A DNA stretch of 64,000 bases from a virus, in the IMG/VR virus record IMGVR_UViG_3300018080_000154, positions 18,954 through 82,953 of that record. The stretch is one strand, 5' to 3'. The position numbers and the translations under genes were made by a program. This document shows, piece after piece, positions 9,163-18,525 of the stretch; the first letter of the stretch is position 1, and each line of letters begins with the position of its first letter. Under the pieces are notes generated by a model. It was given only the letters and a program-made list of their open reading frames with translations. It did not search any database and was not told the origin of the DNA.

Positions 9163-10503
9163 TTACCTGTTAACATTTTCCATTGGTCGGCGATATGCTA
9201 GTTCGATTTCTTCGTCCTGTTCCAGAGGTTCATTCATTCGGTTGCGTTCGTCTGGTCTGATATGGAATGAAATCCATTTGTAACCAGTGTTTGCATTGAC
9301 CAAAGAAGTACCATCGTTCACGTAACGAACCTGCTCGATTTCAGCATAGTCACCAGTACCATCATCAAGACCACCAGCAAGACTAGTTGGTCCAAATGGC
9401 GTTACAACACCTGAACCGTCTCCACCAAACTTCATCTGAACAATTCTCTTAGCAACTGAATCGGCATTGATAGCATCACAAATTTCTTTTGCTGTTGCCG
9501 AACCGCTGTTGCTATTGACCTGTACGAGATATTGGGTTTGTGCAGAAATGATTTCAGTTGAATTGGCTTTAAAGGTTTTTGTAACAGACACAGCCAATCC
9601 AGCTGCGTCTACAACTTCGATTTCAACTTCATTTCCCAAAAGACCCATCAACATTGAGTCACAAATAAGTTGTGAGTCGCCAGATCCTTGAGAAAGAGTT
9701 GCTCGAGTTCCTGCGGTTCCAAGTTTCTTCTTTGTTCCATCGATGTAGACCTTAGAAGAATATTGTCTGAACAAAAACTCTGTTTCGAAAGCTGTCAATG
9801 TACCTTCCGACTCACCGTTGATAACGTTCCCGTCTTCGTTTTCAACTGGTCGATCAAGTTCATCGATTCTTTCTTGGTTTCTTACAATTGCTTTGTCAAC
9901 AGTCAAAGCAGTGTTAAGAATAAAAGGATTGGTTGATGCAAGCGCATCAATGACTTCGTCCACCACAATGGTAGCACGATTGTTTGAGTCGTCGGCGTTT
10001 GGTGAAACCGATACAATTGTAGAATCATCATCTACGATACCTTCGTCTGCCAAGACATCAACGGTGTCACCGGCTCTCCAAAGACTTGCATCTTCAACTT
10101 CAAAGGTAGTTTGACCAGCAGATGGTTTGTTGAGCTGTTGAGCCAAAATATTTTGTCTCAAAGTCATTTCCAGTTTACCAGACAAACGACGACGATAAAG
10201 TCTATCGATTGCATCTTGCCCGTCATCAATTTCTTGACAACGAATTTTTGGAGTCCCAGTTGCTGCGGTTGTGTCAACAGCGGCAGACAAAGTGAGAGAA
10301 GTTTCTGGATCTATTGCCAGTACACTTAAATTGTTGGCGAGGACACCAATCACGTTTCCTTCAGAGTCTACATCAATAACATCTACCTTGTCATTGATTT
10401 CGAAGTATCCGGTGAAGTCGACGTCTTGAATGTCATCGTTCTTCGGGTTGAGTACAGTTACACGTGGGATGAACTGTAAACGTTTAATGTTTCCTTGTCC
10501 CAT
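9163..10503 (-). CDS. Structural protein with repeated beta modules
   Basis: 446 residues, acidic. It contains FEVEDASLWRAGDTVDVLAD, a pattern common in phage structural proteins, and ends in a module (ISFHIRPDERNRMNEPLEQD, then a short strand) resembling the one in the next gene upstream. No enzymatic motif. Neighbours place it among minor virion or baseplate/fibre-attachment components. Confidence 0.55.
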   Translation of the reverse strand: MGQGNIKRLQFIPRVTVLNPKNDDIQDVDFTGYFEINDKVDVIDVDSEGNVIGVLANNLSVLAIDPETSLTLSAAVDTTAATGTPKIRCQEIDDGQDAIDRLYRRRLSGKLEMTLRQNILAQQLNKPSAGQTTFEVEDASLWRAGDTVDVLADEGIVDDDSTIVSVSPNADDSNNRATIVVDEVIDALASTNPFILNTALTVDKAIVRNQERIDELDRPVENEDGNVINGESEGTLTAFETEFLFRQYSSKVYIDGTKKKLGTAGTRATLSQGSGDSQLICDSMLMGLLGNEVEIEVVDAAGLAVSVTKTFKANSTEIISAQTQYLVQVNSNSGSATAKEICDAINADSVAKRIVQMKFGGDGSGVVTPFGPTSLAGGLDDGTGDYAEIEQVRYVNDGTSLVNANTGYKWISFHIRPDERNRMNEPLEQDEEIELAYRRPMENVNR

Positions 10504-10514
10504 TCATACCCTCC

Positions 10515-10856
10515 TCAGTATGGACTATCGAGTAGATAGTTGATTGAAAGTGGTTCGTCCTGAAAAGGTGGTGCGTTAAGTCTGTGAGGTTGTTCGGGAT
10601 CAAGCCTCAAAAGAAACCCGCGTTGGTCAGGTCGTTCGGTAAAGTCTCTATCGGGATTGTTAGCCCCACCTATTAATTTTAACCCACTTAGGTGAACTTC
10701 CAAACTGCCTGGGACAAATTTTTCGTCGTCTGGTAGTAAGTATTCTAAATTTACACTATTTTTATCACCAATAGGCTTAACATCTCTTCGAAGCAAGTGT
10801 TCTAAAAGATAGTAAGTGTCTTGAGTCAATCTTGAATTGGCGCTTTCTCCACTCAT
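10515..10856 (-). CDS. Small virion protein
   Basis: 113 residues. The C-terminal ~75 residues show the 'GSLEV..LSGLKL ... FLLRLDP ... APPFQDEPLSINYLL' strand pattern seen in many phage tail and fibre-associated proteins. It is followed closely by the large structural gene at 9163-10503, whose C-terminus is similar in style. Exact role unknown. Confidence 0.5.
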   Translation of the reverse strand: MSGESANSRLTQDTYYLLEHLLRRDVKPIGDKNSVNLEYLLPDDEKFVPGSLEVHLSGLKLIGGANNPDRDFTERPDQRGFLLRLDPEQPHRLNAPPFQDEPLSINYLLDSPY

Positions 10857-10859
10857 TTA

Positions 10860-11144
10860 CTAGATCCCGACCCATGCCCAAACTCTAACTTGAGTCGATC
10901 TTTTTTCTGGTATGCGAATGTAAACCTCGTCTTGATTTTCTAAGTCAAGCGATATCGATTTGTCTCGAGGATACAATTTACCGTCTAGATCATGACCGTT
11001 AAAGCTGAATTCTACAGTATTTTCTCTACTGTCGTTTACAATAATGATATGCCGAGCGTTGAAACCAAACTTAAAATTGGGTACGTTAACCCACTTATCA
11101 GAATCGATTGTTTTTTCATCGAAAAAATGGTTACGATCAGACAT
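10860..11144 (-). CDS. Small virion protein, copy 1 of a tandem pair
   Basis: 94 residues, paralogous to its upstream neighbour. Both share FDEKT, a central FGF/FGF-A-NH or RH step, VEFS(F/Y)NG.D..GKL, and a final VYI/VYL ... VRVWAW/VRVFAW. The pattern suggests a small beta-sandwich, perhaps a decoration protein. Function unassigned. Confidence 0.55.
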   Translation of the reverse strand: MSDRNHFFDEKTIDSDKWVNVPNFKFGFNARHIIIVNDSRENTVEFSFNGHDLDGKLYPRDKSISLDLENQDEVYIRIPEKRSTQVRVWAWVGI

Positions 11145-11147
11145 ATC

Positions 11148-11399
11148 TTATTCCCATGCAAAAACTCTTACGACTGCGCCGGTTCCTTTGAGATACACTT
11201 TGTCAACGTTCGCACCGTGAAAATCTACAAGACCATCTGTGGTGAGAAGTTTACCATGAGTGTCAATACCGTTATAACTGAATTCAACATCAGCAGTTTT
11301 GGTACACATTTTCAAATGATTTGCAGCAAATCCAAAATCTACAACAGTGTCTTTGTAGTTTGCAGTTGCCGTTTTTTCATCAAATATTTTGTTCTGCAT
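11148..11399 (-). CDS. Small virion protein, copy 2 of a tandem pair
   Basis: 83 residues, the shorter member of the duplicated pair with the gene at 10860-11144. It keeps FDEKT, VEFSYNGIDTHGKL and VRVFAWE. It starts inside the last codons of the upstream gene (20-base overlap), behind AGGAAAG. Function unknown; both copies probably serve the same structure. Confidence 0.55.
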   Translation of the reverse strand: MQNKIFDEKTATANYKDTVVDFGFAANHLKMCTKTADVEFSYNGIDTHGKLLTTDGLVDFHGANVDKVYLKGTGAVVRVFAWE

Positions 11400-11769
11400 T
11401 TTTCTTTCCTTTCACCAATGAGCTATGTCGTAAACGACCAATCTTAATGACGTCCACTCTACTCATTCGTGGGCGTTTACCAAAATACACTAAAACTGAA
11501 ATCTGAACATCGTCGACTTGGCAAATAATTCTCTCACCAACGTACTCGTCATTTTTTCTGTGTTTGATTATTTCTGCAAAGTAAACACGGCGGGAAAATT
11601 TTTTGGGAGAGGGAAGGGTGTACAGCTGAGAATTATAAATAATCCCCATTCCAGTTATCTGTTGTTGAAAACTGTAGTCCGTACACAACGCATCCCACTT
11701 CCCCTTCTGAACCGAGTCGGTCAGATCGAAAGTTAACGTATCACCATTTTTTACGTTAACCTTTATCAT
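11380..11769 (-). CDS. Small structural-operon protein, unknown
   Basis: 129 residues from the ATG at 11769, which has AAAGG at workable spacing; a longer frame from 11811 lacks any ribosome site. The N-terminus is strand-rich (MIKVNVKNGDTLTFDLTD) and the C-terminus is basic. No family recognised. Confidence 0.5.
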   Translation of the reverse strand: MIKVNVKNGDTLTFDLTDSVQKGKWDALCTDYSFQQQITGMGIIYNSQLYTLPSPKKFSRRVYFAEIIKHRKNDEYVGERIICQVDDVQISVLVYFGKRPRMSRVDVIKIGRLRHSSLVKGKKNAEQNI

Positions 11770-11839
11770 GATAGAAAAACCTTTTGTGCATAAATAACAT
11801 GTATTCGCCAAATAAGAATTTTCAAAAAATTAAAGAAGA

Positions 11840-12175
11840 CTACTTCTTGTTGTTACCCGACTTGAAAGAAGATCCCATTTTTTTAGAAACGGGTTTCTTT
11901 TCATCTGTCTTTGGCTTTTCCTCGGTCTCGGTTTTCACTTCAACCTTGGGTTTTTTTACTTCCTTAACAACGGCTTTTCTTTCGTCGATAAGTCTGATCA
12001 TTTTTGCCAATTCAGGTTTCGTTTCTTTAATGTGAAGATACTCGTCTCTTGAGACAATTTTCATTACCTTCGGCACCAAGTGAACTGAACCTTTGACAGA
12101 ACGGTTACAACCTTCGGGGAAGTCTTCTAAATACTCAGGCATCTTACCTAAATATTGTATCTTGACTTTATCCAT
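11840..12175 (-). CDS. Small protein with basic, low-complexity tail
   Basis: 111 residues: a globular N-terminal ~75 residues (KIQYLGKMPEYLEDFPEG) and a Lys/Glu/Pro-rich tail from about residue 70 ending in NNKK. It sits between the capsid gene and minor virion genes, with a similarly tailed small protein upstream. Possible capsid-associated or DNA-contacting role; not established. Confidence 0.5.
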   Translation of the reverse strand: MDKVKIQYLGKMPEYLEDFPEGCNRSVKGSVHLVPKVMKIVSRDEYLHIKETKPELAKMIRLIDERKAVVKEVKKPKVEVKTETEEKPKTDEKKPVSKKMGSSFKSGNNKK

Positions 12176-12199
12176 TTTAGACTCCCGTCATAAAAGGTT

Positions 12200-12493
12200 T
12201 CACTTCTTCTTCTTCGCTGCTTTCACCACCGCTTTCTTGGTCGCCGACTTAGCCACGGATTTCTCCGAAGCCTTCGGGGCAGGCTTCTCTTCAGAAGTAT
12301 CCTCTTTATCAACAGGTTTTGAAGTAGTTTTCTTAGGTGCTTCAACTTCTACTTTCGTATACGTTAAATCACCTGAAGAGTATTTTGCAACTTCTTCTTC
12401 TGTTAGCAATTGAGGTTTACCCTTTTCGAACCTACGATCACGAAGGTGAACGAACTGTGCATCTCTTGGTTGCACTTTAAACATTGTCGGCAT
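12200..12493 (-). CDS. Small protein with Lys/Ala/Ser-rich tail
   Basis: 97 residues. The first ~45 look folded (FVHLRDRRFEKGKPQLLTEEEV), and the rest is a Lys/Ala/Ser/Pro histone-like tail ending in KKKK. It lies directly downstream of the major capsid gene. A decoration or internal DNA-binding role is possible. Confidence 0.5.
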   Translation of the reverse strand: MPTMFKVQPRDAQFVHLRDRRFEKGKPQLLTEEEVAKYSSGDLTYTKVEVEAPKKTTSKPVDKEDTSEEKPAPKASEKSVAKSATKKAVVKAAKKKK

Positions 12494-12524
12494 ACACTTA
12501 TCTCCTATTTTTAGTTAGACGGTG

Positions 12525-13733
12525 TTACACCAAACCAATGTTCTTACCAAGAACGCATGCGTCTGTTTCTTCGATTTGAACAGCAACACGAGCGGTCATG
12601 GCAAATTGGTTTACAGACTTGAAGATGTCGCGATCTCTTTCAATCCGGATGTCTCGACCGATACCGTAAATCAAGTTGCGGTATTCAGTCAGGATGATTT
12701 GAGACTCAGTTTGATACGTTACCTTAACGGTAGCGCCATCACTGATTCCTCCACCACCTGTACGAGCCAATGTTCCGTTGACAAGATCGACTACGTAGTC
12801 TGTTGTGTCAACATAAGGAGCAGTTGGTGTACCAGCCAAATTTGAAGGAAGAACAAAAACGTTACTGAGTTTCTTGTGTTTGAGTTGAACTGCTGTCGTT
12901 CCACTTAATGTAACATGCTCAACTACTGTTGGCTGTTGATCAAGAAGAGGAACTGGAACAAGTTCGATTCCAAACGGTGTGAGGTTTCGTGTCGTCATAA
13001 GAGCAAGGTCGCCTTCGGCGGTTGCACGTGACGCAACGTTGTTACGATAGTTTTGTTCCGACTCTGGTGAGCAAAGGAATTTCAACATACCGCGATTTCT
13101 TTTGAATTTCTTTGGCATGGCATTGATCATCTTGTTGAAGATCGTTGGTCCCATGTTTGCTCCAGCAAAATCCACGACGTGAGATGCACCGGCGAGTGTC
13201 AACCAACCGTCCTGAAGTGCAAGAAAACCGTCTTTGATATGATTGGTAGCGTGGCCGCCTTCAATGATATCTGCTTCAACAACCGATTGACCAAGCGTGT
13301 TGCCCGAAATGCAAAGCTCTTCCAAGTCATTTACAAATTGGGTCGCCATCATCTTAACGATGTGGTCTTCAATTGTCATTTCTTCCAGGTTTTCGATTTC
13401 GAATTCATCACTGATTTCGAAAGGTACCATTACCTCTTTGGGGTTCATGGAAATTTTCGATGTTGTTACACCGCGTCGAATTCCTGGATCCGTTGCTTCC
13501 ACTTTAGGAACTGCAACCCTTTTGCCAACCTGAATCTTATCGATATCAGTTTGACCGCCTTTTAGTCTTGCGACCCTGACTTTTCCTTTCAAGCTTGAAA
13601 GATCGACAACGTAATCGATAAATTTGTCAGCCTGCTCTGGATTTAATTTTCCATTTGTGGCGATGGCAGAAGTATCGATGATGCCCTTCTCAACGAGTTC
13701 TTTCATTTTAGCCAGAAGTTCTGTGTTGTTCAT
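12525..13733 (-). CDS. Major capsid protein (HK97 fold)
   Basis: 402 residues. An N-terminal helical arm is followed by the E-loop/spine-type region with MVPFEISDEFEIENLEEMTIEDHI, a central GNTLG turn, and the C-terminal YGIGRDIRIERDRDIFKSVN...AMTARVAVQIEETDACV motif common to major capsid proteins of myoviruses with PBSX/XkdG-like heads. The order protease, scaffold, capsid supports it. No obvious propeptide cleavage site was identified. It builds the icosahedral shell. Confidence 0.85.
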   Translation of the reverse strand: MNNTELLAKMKELVEKGIIDTSAIATNGKLNPEQADKFIDYVVDLSSLKGKVRVARLKGGQTDIDKIQVGKRVAVPKVEATDPGIRRGVTTSKISMNPKEVMVPFEISDEFEIENLEEMTIEDHIVKMMATQFVNDLEELCISGNTLGQSVVEADIIEGGHATNHIKDGFLALQDGWLTLAGASHVVDFAGANMGPTIFNKMINAMPKKFKRNRGMLKFLCSPESEQNYRNNVASRATAEGDLALMTTRNLTPFGIELVPVPLLDQQPTVVEHVTLSGTTAVQLKHKKLSNVFVLPSNLAGTPTAPYVDTTDYVVDLVNGTLARTGGGGISDGATVKVTYQTESQIILTEYRNLIYGIGRDIRIERDRDIFKSVNQFAMTARVAVQIEETDACVLGKNIGLV

Positions 13734-13795
13734 GTTTTTCCTCCTTAAGACATTTGAACTTCACACCAAAAACATTCACATGCAACTGGGCATTT

Positions 13796-14764
13796 TTAGT
13801 AGCCGTGGATTACACTGTGAAACAATGACTTTGGTTTTTCTTTTTTCACTTCTGTTTCAACAGTATCTTCAACGTCGCCGTCGGATTTACTTGTTGGAGC
13901 AGAGGCAGATTTTTCGAGATTTTCAACACGGCCAACGACCGCATCAATTTTCTCATCGAGACCTTTGAGAAGTTTTACGACTTCGCTGTCTTCGTCTTTC
14001 TTCTCTTCGGTTTTTGCTTCGGTAGCAGTAGTTTCTTTAGAGGGTGTTTCCTCTGTTTTTACTACTTCTTCACCTTCAACCGGCTTAACTTCTTCAGGAG
14101 TTTGTTCGGTTTTGGGATCAGTTACTTCAGCGTCAGCACTTTTGTTTGTAGTTTTGTCGCTCACGTTGCTTCCTCCCTTTTCTGAGCTAGTATCTTGAGG
14201 ACTAGCACCTTGAACAAGTTCCGACAAAATACTGATGACGTCTTCTAATTTTTTGAGTCTTTCTTTTGAAAGTTTTCTACCAGCCTTTTCAACCGGTGCT
14301 TCTTTCGAGATTGGCTCTCCAAATTGTGCAATAACTTTGACAAGACTTTTTGCAACGTCTTTGATCTGAGTTATCACATCACCAGGAAGTCTTTGCTTGT
14401 CAACATTCTCTTCCTCACTGTCGTTGTCGACTGAAACCACTTCCAACGCGTCAATAGATTTTGCAATCGACATTAGCGTTTCGGTAGTTTCTCTCACGGC
14501 CTTAAGAACACTTTCTTTAACGTCGTGAGATACCTGTTTGATGACATCGTCGTCAGCAGGCGCATCGACTACATCACTAGATTCTGTGCTCTTATTGATG
14601 TCTTCGACAACATCATCGAAAAGTTCTGCTTCCTTTCGATTCATTTGCCCACCTTCCTTGCCTTTAAAGAAAATAAAATCTTCTTCATTGGCAGCCTCAT
14701 CCACAATAGAAACCTCTCGTGGACGAATGTTTGTTAAACGACGCTTTGCTTTTTTACCTGCCAA
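13796..14764 (-). CDS. Scaffold-like protein with protease-type N-terminal motif
   Basis: Start chosen at TTG (14764), seven bases after AAAGGAGG; the AUG-frame extension lacks this. Residues ~8-25 (RLTNIRPREVSIVDEAANEED) match the segment usually found at the end of XkdF-type prohead proteases. The remainder is acidic, coiled-coil and low complexity (Glu/Lys/Thr/Pro), ending in KSLFHSVIHGY, which suits a scaffolding protein removed by the adjacent protease. Its ribosome site overlaps the stop of the protease fusion gene. Confidence 0.65.
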   Translation of the reverse strand: MAGKKAKRRLTNIRPREVSIVDEAANEEDFIFFKGKEGGQMNRKEAELFDDVVEDINKSTESSDVVDAPADDDVIKQVSHDVKESVLKAVRETTETLMSIAKSIDALEVVSVDNDSEEENVDKQRLPGDVITQIKDVAKSLVKVIAQFGEPISKEAPVEKAGRKLSKERLKKLEDVISILSELVQGASPQDTSSEKGGSNVSDKTTNKSADAEVTDPKTEQTPEEVKPVEGEEVVKTEETPSKETTATEAKTEEKKDEDSEVVKLLKGLDEKIDAVVGRVENLEKSASAPTSKSDGDVEDTVETEVKKEKPKSLFHSVIHGY

Positions 14765-14777
14765 AATAATCCTCCTT

Positions 14778-17700
14778 TCATGCAGCAAGTTTTAATAATT
14801 TCTTAAGTTCCCTCACGGTCGCAAGTGCGCCAATAGAAAATCCCGTAAGTTTTTTAAGTTTAACATTTTCCCAAATGGCATCATCAAGAATGCGAACCTT
14901 GAATAACCACGTTCCTTTCTTTATTTTTCTTTTTTGACCTTTCATGTCGACGATTGTCATGTTGGCCGGTGCGGTGTAAGATTGAAGAATTTTCACACGC
15001 TTGTTCACAATGAGTTTGTGCATAAGACCAGTGTTTGCAAAATGCTCCATGAAGAAATCTGCAGCTTTAACCACTGTGTCCTCGTCGTAAGTATCACCAT
15101 GCGCGTCGGTGTCGTTAGGCTTAAGAACAATACCATAGGCAATACGTTCTTCTTTTTTCTCGACACCATTTTCATCTAGGACCTTGACGAATTCAATATC
15201 CTTTTCTTCAAATTCTTCCTCCGTGTTCTCTGACCTTCGACTTTTGAACAACATGTTTTGTTGTTGTATTTGCTCGATGGCATCAACAATGGAAGTGTCT
15301 TGAATATTTTTTAGGATAAACAATTCTTTGAAATCAGATCCTGTGAAACCGTCAGTCAATGCTGCGTATTCGGCTAAAAGATCTTTCTCAAGATAGTCGA
15401 AATAAAGCTTAAGAAATTTTTCTCTCGAGTTGGTTGAAGGTAAACCAATCTCATATTTTTTATCAAATCGACTGGTTCGTTTTAAAAGAGCCTTGTCAAG
15501 ACGCTCGGGATAGTTTGTTGTGGCAATTACCAACGAATTGTCTAGTTGACTCATACCGTCCAAGAAATTTAGAAAACTACTACGTCGACCAATGCTCGAT
15601 GCCACAGTGTCGACGTCTTCGAATACTAGAACTTTTGCTTTGTCTCTAAGTTGCTTATCCAAGAAATCAAACATGTATCCATCTGGTGAATAACTTGAAC
15701 AATCAATGAGAATCGAGTAACGATCCGACTTCATCTTGCTGATGTAGTCTTTAATGAATGTAGTTTTTCCATTTCCGGGAGGTCCATACAATAGTATCCC
15801 ACGTTTATGTGGAATTCCTTGTGATTTGTACCAGCTTCGTTTTGTGAAAAATGTTTCCGTGTCGATGTTAAGTTTTTTGACGATATCCTCGTCAAATATT
15901 GGCTCTACTACGTTACGGTTTTCAATCGGTACCAAAACATACCCGTTACGTGTCATTTCAATAGCGTAGTTTCCTGGCGCATAGTTCAGGTACGGATTAT
16001 TCTGTACTTCCTCACCGTATCCAAGTATCTTTTCAATCTCTTCTTTATCATCAAAGAAAATTATTAATTTACCATCAAGGATAAACGCGTCAATTTTCTC
16101 ACCCTTGACAACAAGATTTACATAACCATGGTATTCAACATCGTCCAAACCAGTGTACGACGCAGATTCTACCTTGTAATTTTCCTCAAGGTATCTGATA
16201 AATCTCTTTTCTGGGTATTCAACGGTTACAAATTTTCTTTCAACGTTGTTTAGTTTTGCAACCTCCATCAAAAGAGATTGTGTTGTTCCCATTATTGCTT
16301 CTTCGGTTCCCCAGTAAACAAGATCCTTATCAAGACGTTTCATATTTCTAATCTGTTCTTGTGACTCGGAACGAAGCTTTTGATCTTTAGGTCTTACGAA
16401 AACAAATGATTTCTCAATCGGTGCATCAGGTGATGCGGTGAGACTGGAGACTTGAGTACCAGATAAAATAAATCGACCAACGAGGAGCCCTTTTTTGCCT
16501 TTAAAGATAAACTCTTTAAAGTTCTTCGCCTGTACGCCGGCTAACCACGTGCCCTGTTCTATCGTCGATATTTTAGCAGACTTAAATCTAGTCGCACCGA
16601 CACCACCCGATGGTACTTCCACTGTACTTTTTTGTGCAACGCTTAACCAATTTTTTGATTGCTTTGACTTAAAAGTACATGGTAGTTCTTTGTTAGAACC
16701 TATCTCGGCTCTAAGTGCATTCACCGTCCCAATGTCTGAACTTCCAGAGATGAGTAAACCGGCCAGATAGTCTAGTGAATTCGGTTTTTGTACACTCATT
16801 CTAAGATCATAATGTTGCCCCTTACCAACACTATGACTATGAAGAACAAACTTCCCCGTCGAACCTTCTTTAATGTTTTCATCAAAAATCATTTCACCAA
16901 AAGATGGTCCTTGAGGTGAAGTTGATTTATCTACCGACTTGTTTATCTCTGGACACAATGTGTCAAAAATTCTTGTGTCGATATTTTCATCATCAATGAA
17001 TTTGCGGAAAGTATTTCTATCCCAGTTGTCCATCACGCTAAACATGTCTACAACTGATTTCTTTACTTCGGACGGTAAAGATATTTTTTCAATTTCATCT
17101 GTTGTGAACGGTAGAGTTTTCTCAAGTTTTTCAATAACGTCGGCCGATACAATACTCAGACCAACTTTGTCTGATGTTTTATTTACAAGAAGTTCTTGTA
17201 TTTCGATACTGGCGATGTCGCCCTTTTCTAATCTGACGTCAGTCGGAGAAGTGCTACCAAGAATTACAAAATTAAAACCTTGGTCGGAAGAAATCTTAGA
17301 ATATTTTTTCACATCCTTTTCATTCACCATCACTCCAACTGAGTACGTGAATTTTTTATTGCCAGCAAATGTTTTATCAATAACCTTTACGTTTGCTTTA
17401 CGAACTTTTTTGAATTTTCTTGCCGGTAGGTTTTTGACAAGTAACTCATCGGTAAGAACTTTATCGATTACGTTGTCACCAAAATGAAGAACGTATCCTG
17501 TAAGATCATGGAAGTCTGTAAAGCTTGTGTCTTCAAACATCTTGTTGACTTCAACAATAATCGGTTTGATTTTTTTGTAATCATTTTCCAACACACCGTC
17601 AGGGTCTATTTCTTCAAATTCTGGAAGCGTTATCTTGTTCATCTCGGTTGTAAGAGCTTCCATACCGATTGTAAATCGATCAAGATAACTCAATTTGTTT

Positions 17701-18215
17701 TCATCTTTCACAAGATTGGCAGACAGGTCAATGAATTCATTAAGAACAGGTATGAAAGTATTGAGTCTTGCTTTTAGTTCGGCAAGTTGTTTTTGATATT
17801 TTTCTTTGAGTTTTGAAAGACGGTCAACCTGGTTGTCTGAAAGATGAGGACTTTCGGTTTCAATCTTATCTTGTATTCTGTCAAAAGAACTTGATGTTGT
17901 TGTTACTCCGGTTTCTTCATCAACCTTTACGTCGTCGAATTCCTTAAAGGTACCAACGATTGCCTTGACGCCAACTGTTATCTGGTGTTCCTTAAGACTT
18001 TCTTCAACGAATCGTTCTCGGCTTATTTGTTCGTAGGTGTAATATTTCCCAATATCATCGAATTTGCCAACGTCGTATCCATTTTTATCTGCCCATTCTG
18101 CTGCCTTTTCTGGAACTGTAAAAGTGTCCTTGTCGAACATTAATGAATGAGTGTGAAGATCAAATCTTTTCTGAGCGATCACGTCCTTGTTTTTCTTGAC
18201 AAGTTTCAATCCCAT
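14778..18215 (-). CDS. Giant fusion: LigD-phosphoesterase-like, AAA+ ATPase, XkdF-like prohead protease
   Basis: 1145 residues. Residues 1-90 hold a phage-typical lead-in (AAEWADKNGYDVGKF ... KAIVGTF). About 120-400 are coiled coil and unassigned. About 437-620 resemble the LigD 3'-phosphoesterase domain, with the signature KFVLHSHSVGKGQHYDLRM. About 770-950 form a BCS1-type AAA+ module: Walker A GPPGNGKTT (811-819), Walker B VLVFEDVDT, and ATTNYPERLDKAL. About 1005-1145 match the XkdF-like serine protease domain (AYGIVLKPNDTDAHGDTYDEDT, GLMHK, GTWLFKVRI, GFSIGA). Its site between portal/Mu F genes and scaffold/capsid supports a head-maturation protease. Why it carries ATPase and phosphoesterase parts is unknown. 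GAGGTG precedes the ATG. Confidence 0.8.
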   Translation of the reverse strand: MGLKLVKKNKDVIAQKRFDLHTHSLMFDKDTFTVPEKAAEWADKNGYDVGKFDDIGKYYTYEQISRERFVEESLKEHQITVGVKAIVGTFKEFDDVKVDEETGVTTTSSSFDRIQDKIETESPHLSDNQVDRLSKLKEKYQKQLAELKARLNTFIPVLNEFIDLSANLVKDENKLSYLDRFTIGMEALTTEMNKITLPEFEEIDPDGVLENDYKKIKPIIVEVNKMFEDTSFTDFHDLTGYVLHFGDNVIDKVLTDELLVKNLPARKFKKVRKANVKVIDKTFAGNKKFTYSVGVMVNEKDVKKYSKISSDQGFNFVILGSTSPTDVRLEKGDIASIEIQELLVNKTSDKVGLSIVSADVIEKLEKTLPFTTDEIEKISLPSEVKKSVVDMFSVMDNWDRNTFRKFIDDENIDTRIFDTLCPEINKSVDKSTSPQGPSFGEMIFDENIKEGSTGKFVLHSHSVGKGQHYDLRMSVQKPNSLDYLAGLLISGSSDIGTVNALRAEIGSNKELPCTFKSKQSKNWLSVAQKSTVEVPSGGVGATRFKSAKISTIEQGTWLAGVQAKNFKEFIFKGKKGLLVGRFILSGTQVSSLTASPDAPIEKSFVFVRPKDQKLRSESQEQIRNMKRLDKDLVYWGTEEAIMGTTQSLLMEVAKLNNVERKFVTVEYPEKRFIRYLEENYKVESASYTGLDDVEYHGYVNLVVKGEKIDAFILDGKLIIFFDDKEEIEKILGYGEEVQNNPYLNYAPGNYAIEMTRNGYVLVPIENRNVVEPIFDEDIVKKLNIDTETFFTKRSWYKSQGIPHKRGILLYGPPGNGKTTFIKDYISKMKSDRYSILIDCSSYSPDGYMFDFLDKQLRDKAKVLVFEDVDTVASSIGRRSSFLNFLDGMSQLDNSLVIATTNYPERLDKALLKRTSRFDKKYEIGLPSTNSREKFLKLYFDYLEKDLLAEYAALTDGFTGSDFKELFILKNIQDTSIVDAIEQIQQQNMLFKSRRSENTEEEFEEKDIEFVKVLDENGVEKKEERIAYGIVLKPNDTDAHGDTYDEDTVVKAADFFMEHFANTGLMHKLIVNKRVKILQSYTAPANMTIVDMKGQKRKIKKGTWLFKVRILDDAIWENVKLKKLTGFSIGALATVRELKKLLKLAA

Positions 18216-18216
18216 A

Positions 18217-18525
18217 CTATTTCACCTCTTCTGCAATAAAGCCAAGTTTTGGACCATCGGCAATTATTGTCTTAAAAAAATTCTTGTCGTCTGGTTGTAG
18301 TTCAACCTGCTCGGTGTATCTTACAATGCCTTCTTTTGTTTTTTCTGAACCGCCAGACTGTGTGACGTACGGCTGAGAAAACAAACAATAAAAGAAGTCT
18401 GCATTGTATTCTTCATCTTCTTCGTTAGACTGTTCGGCCTCTAAAAATATTTTACCATTATTTTGTTCAACTTTGGCCAAAAGAGTACCATCAAAATTTT
18501 TCAACGCGTATTTCAATCCAACCAC
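18217..18525 (-). CDS. Small acidic protein, unknown
   Basis: 102 residues, acidic, mainly strand and short helix, between the Mu F-like fusion and the protease fusion. Start uncertain: GTG at 18525 lies too close to GGAG, whereas TTG at 18516 has better spacing. No recognised family; probably a head-associated protein by position. Confidence 0.5.
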   Translation of the reverse strand: MVGLKYALKNFDGTLLAKVEQNNGKIFLEAEQSNEEDEEYNADFFYCLFSQPYVTQSGGSEKTKEGIVRYTEQVELQPDDKNFFKTIIADGPKLGFIAEEVK

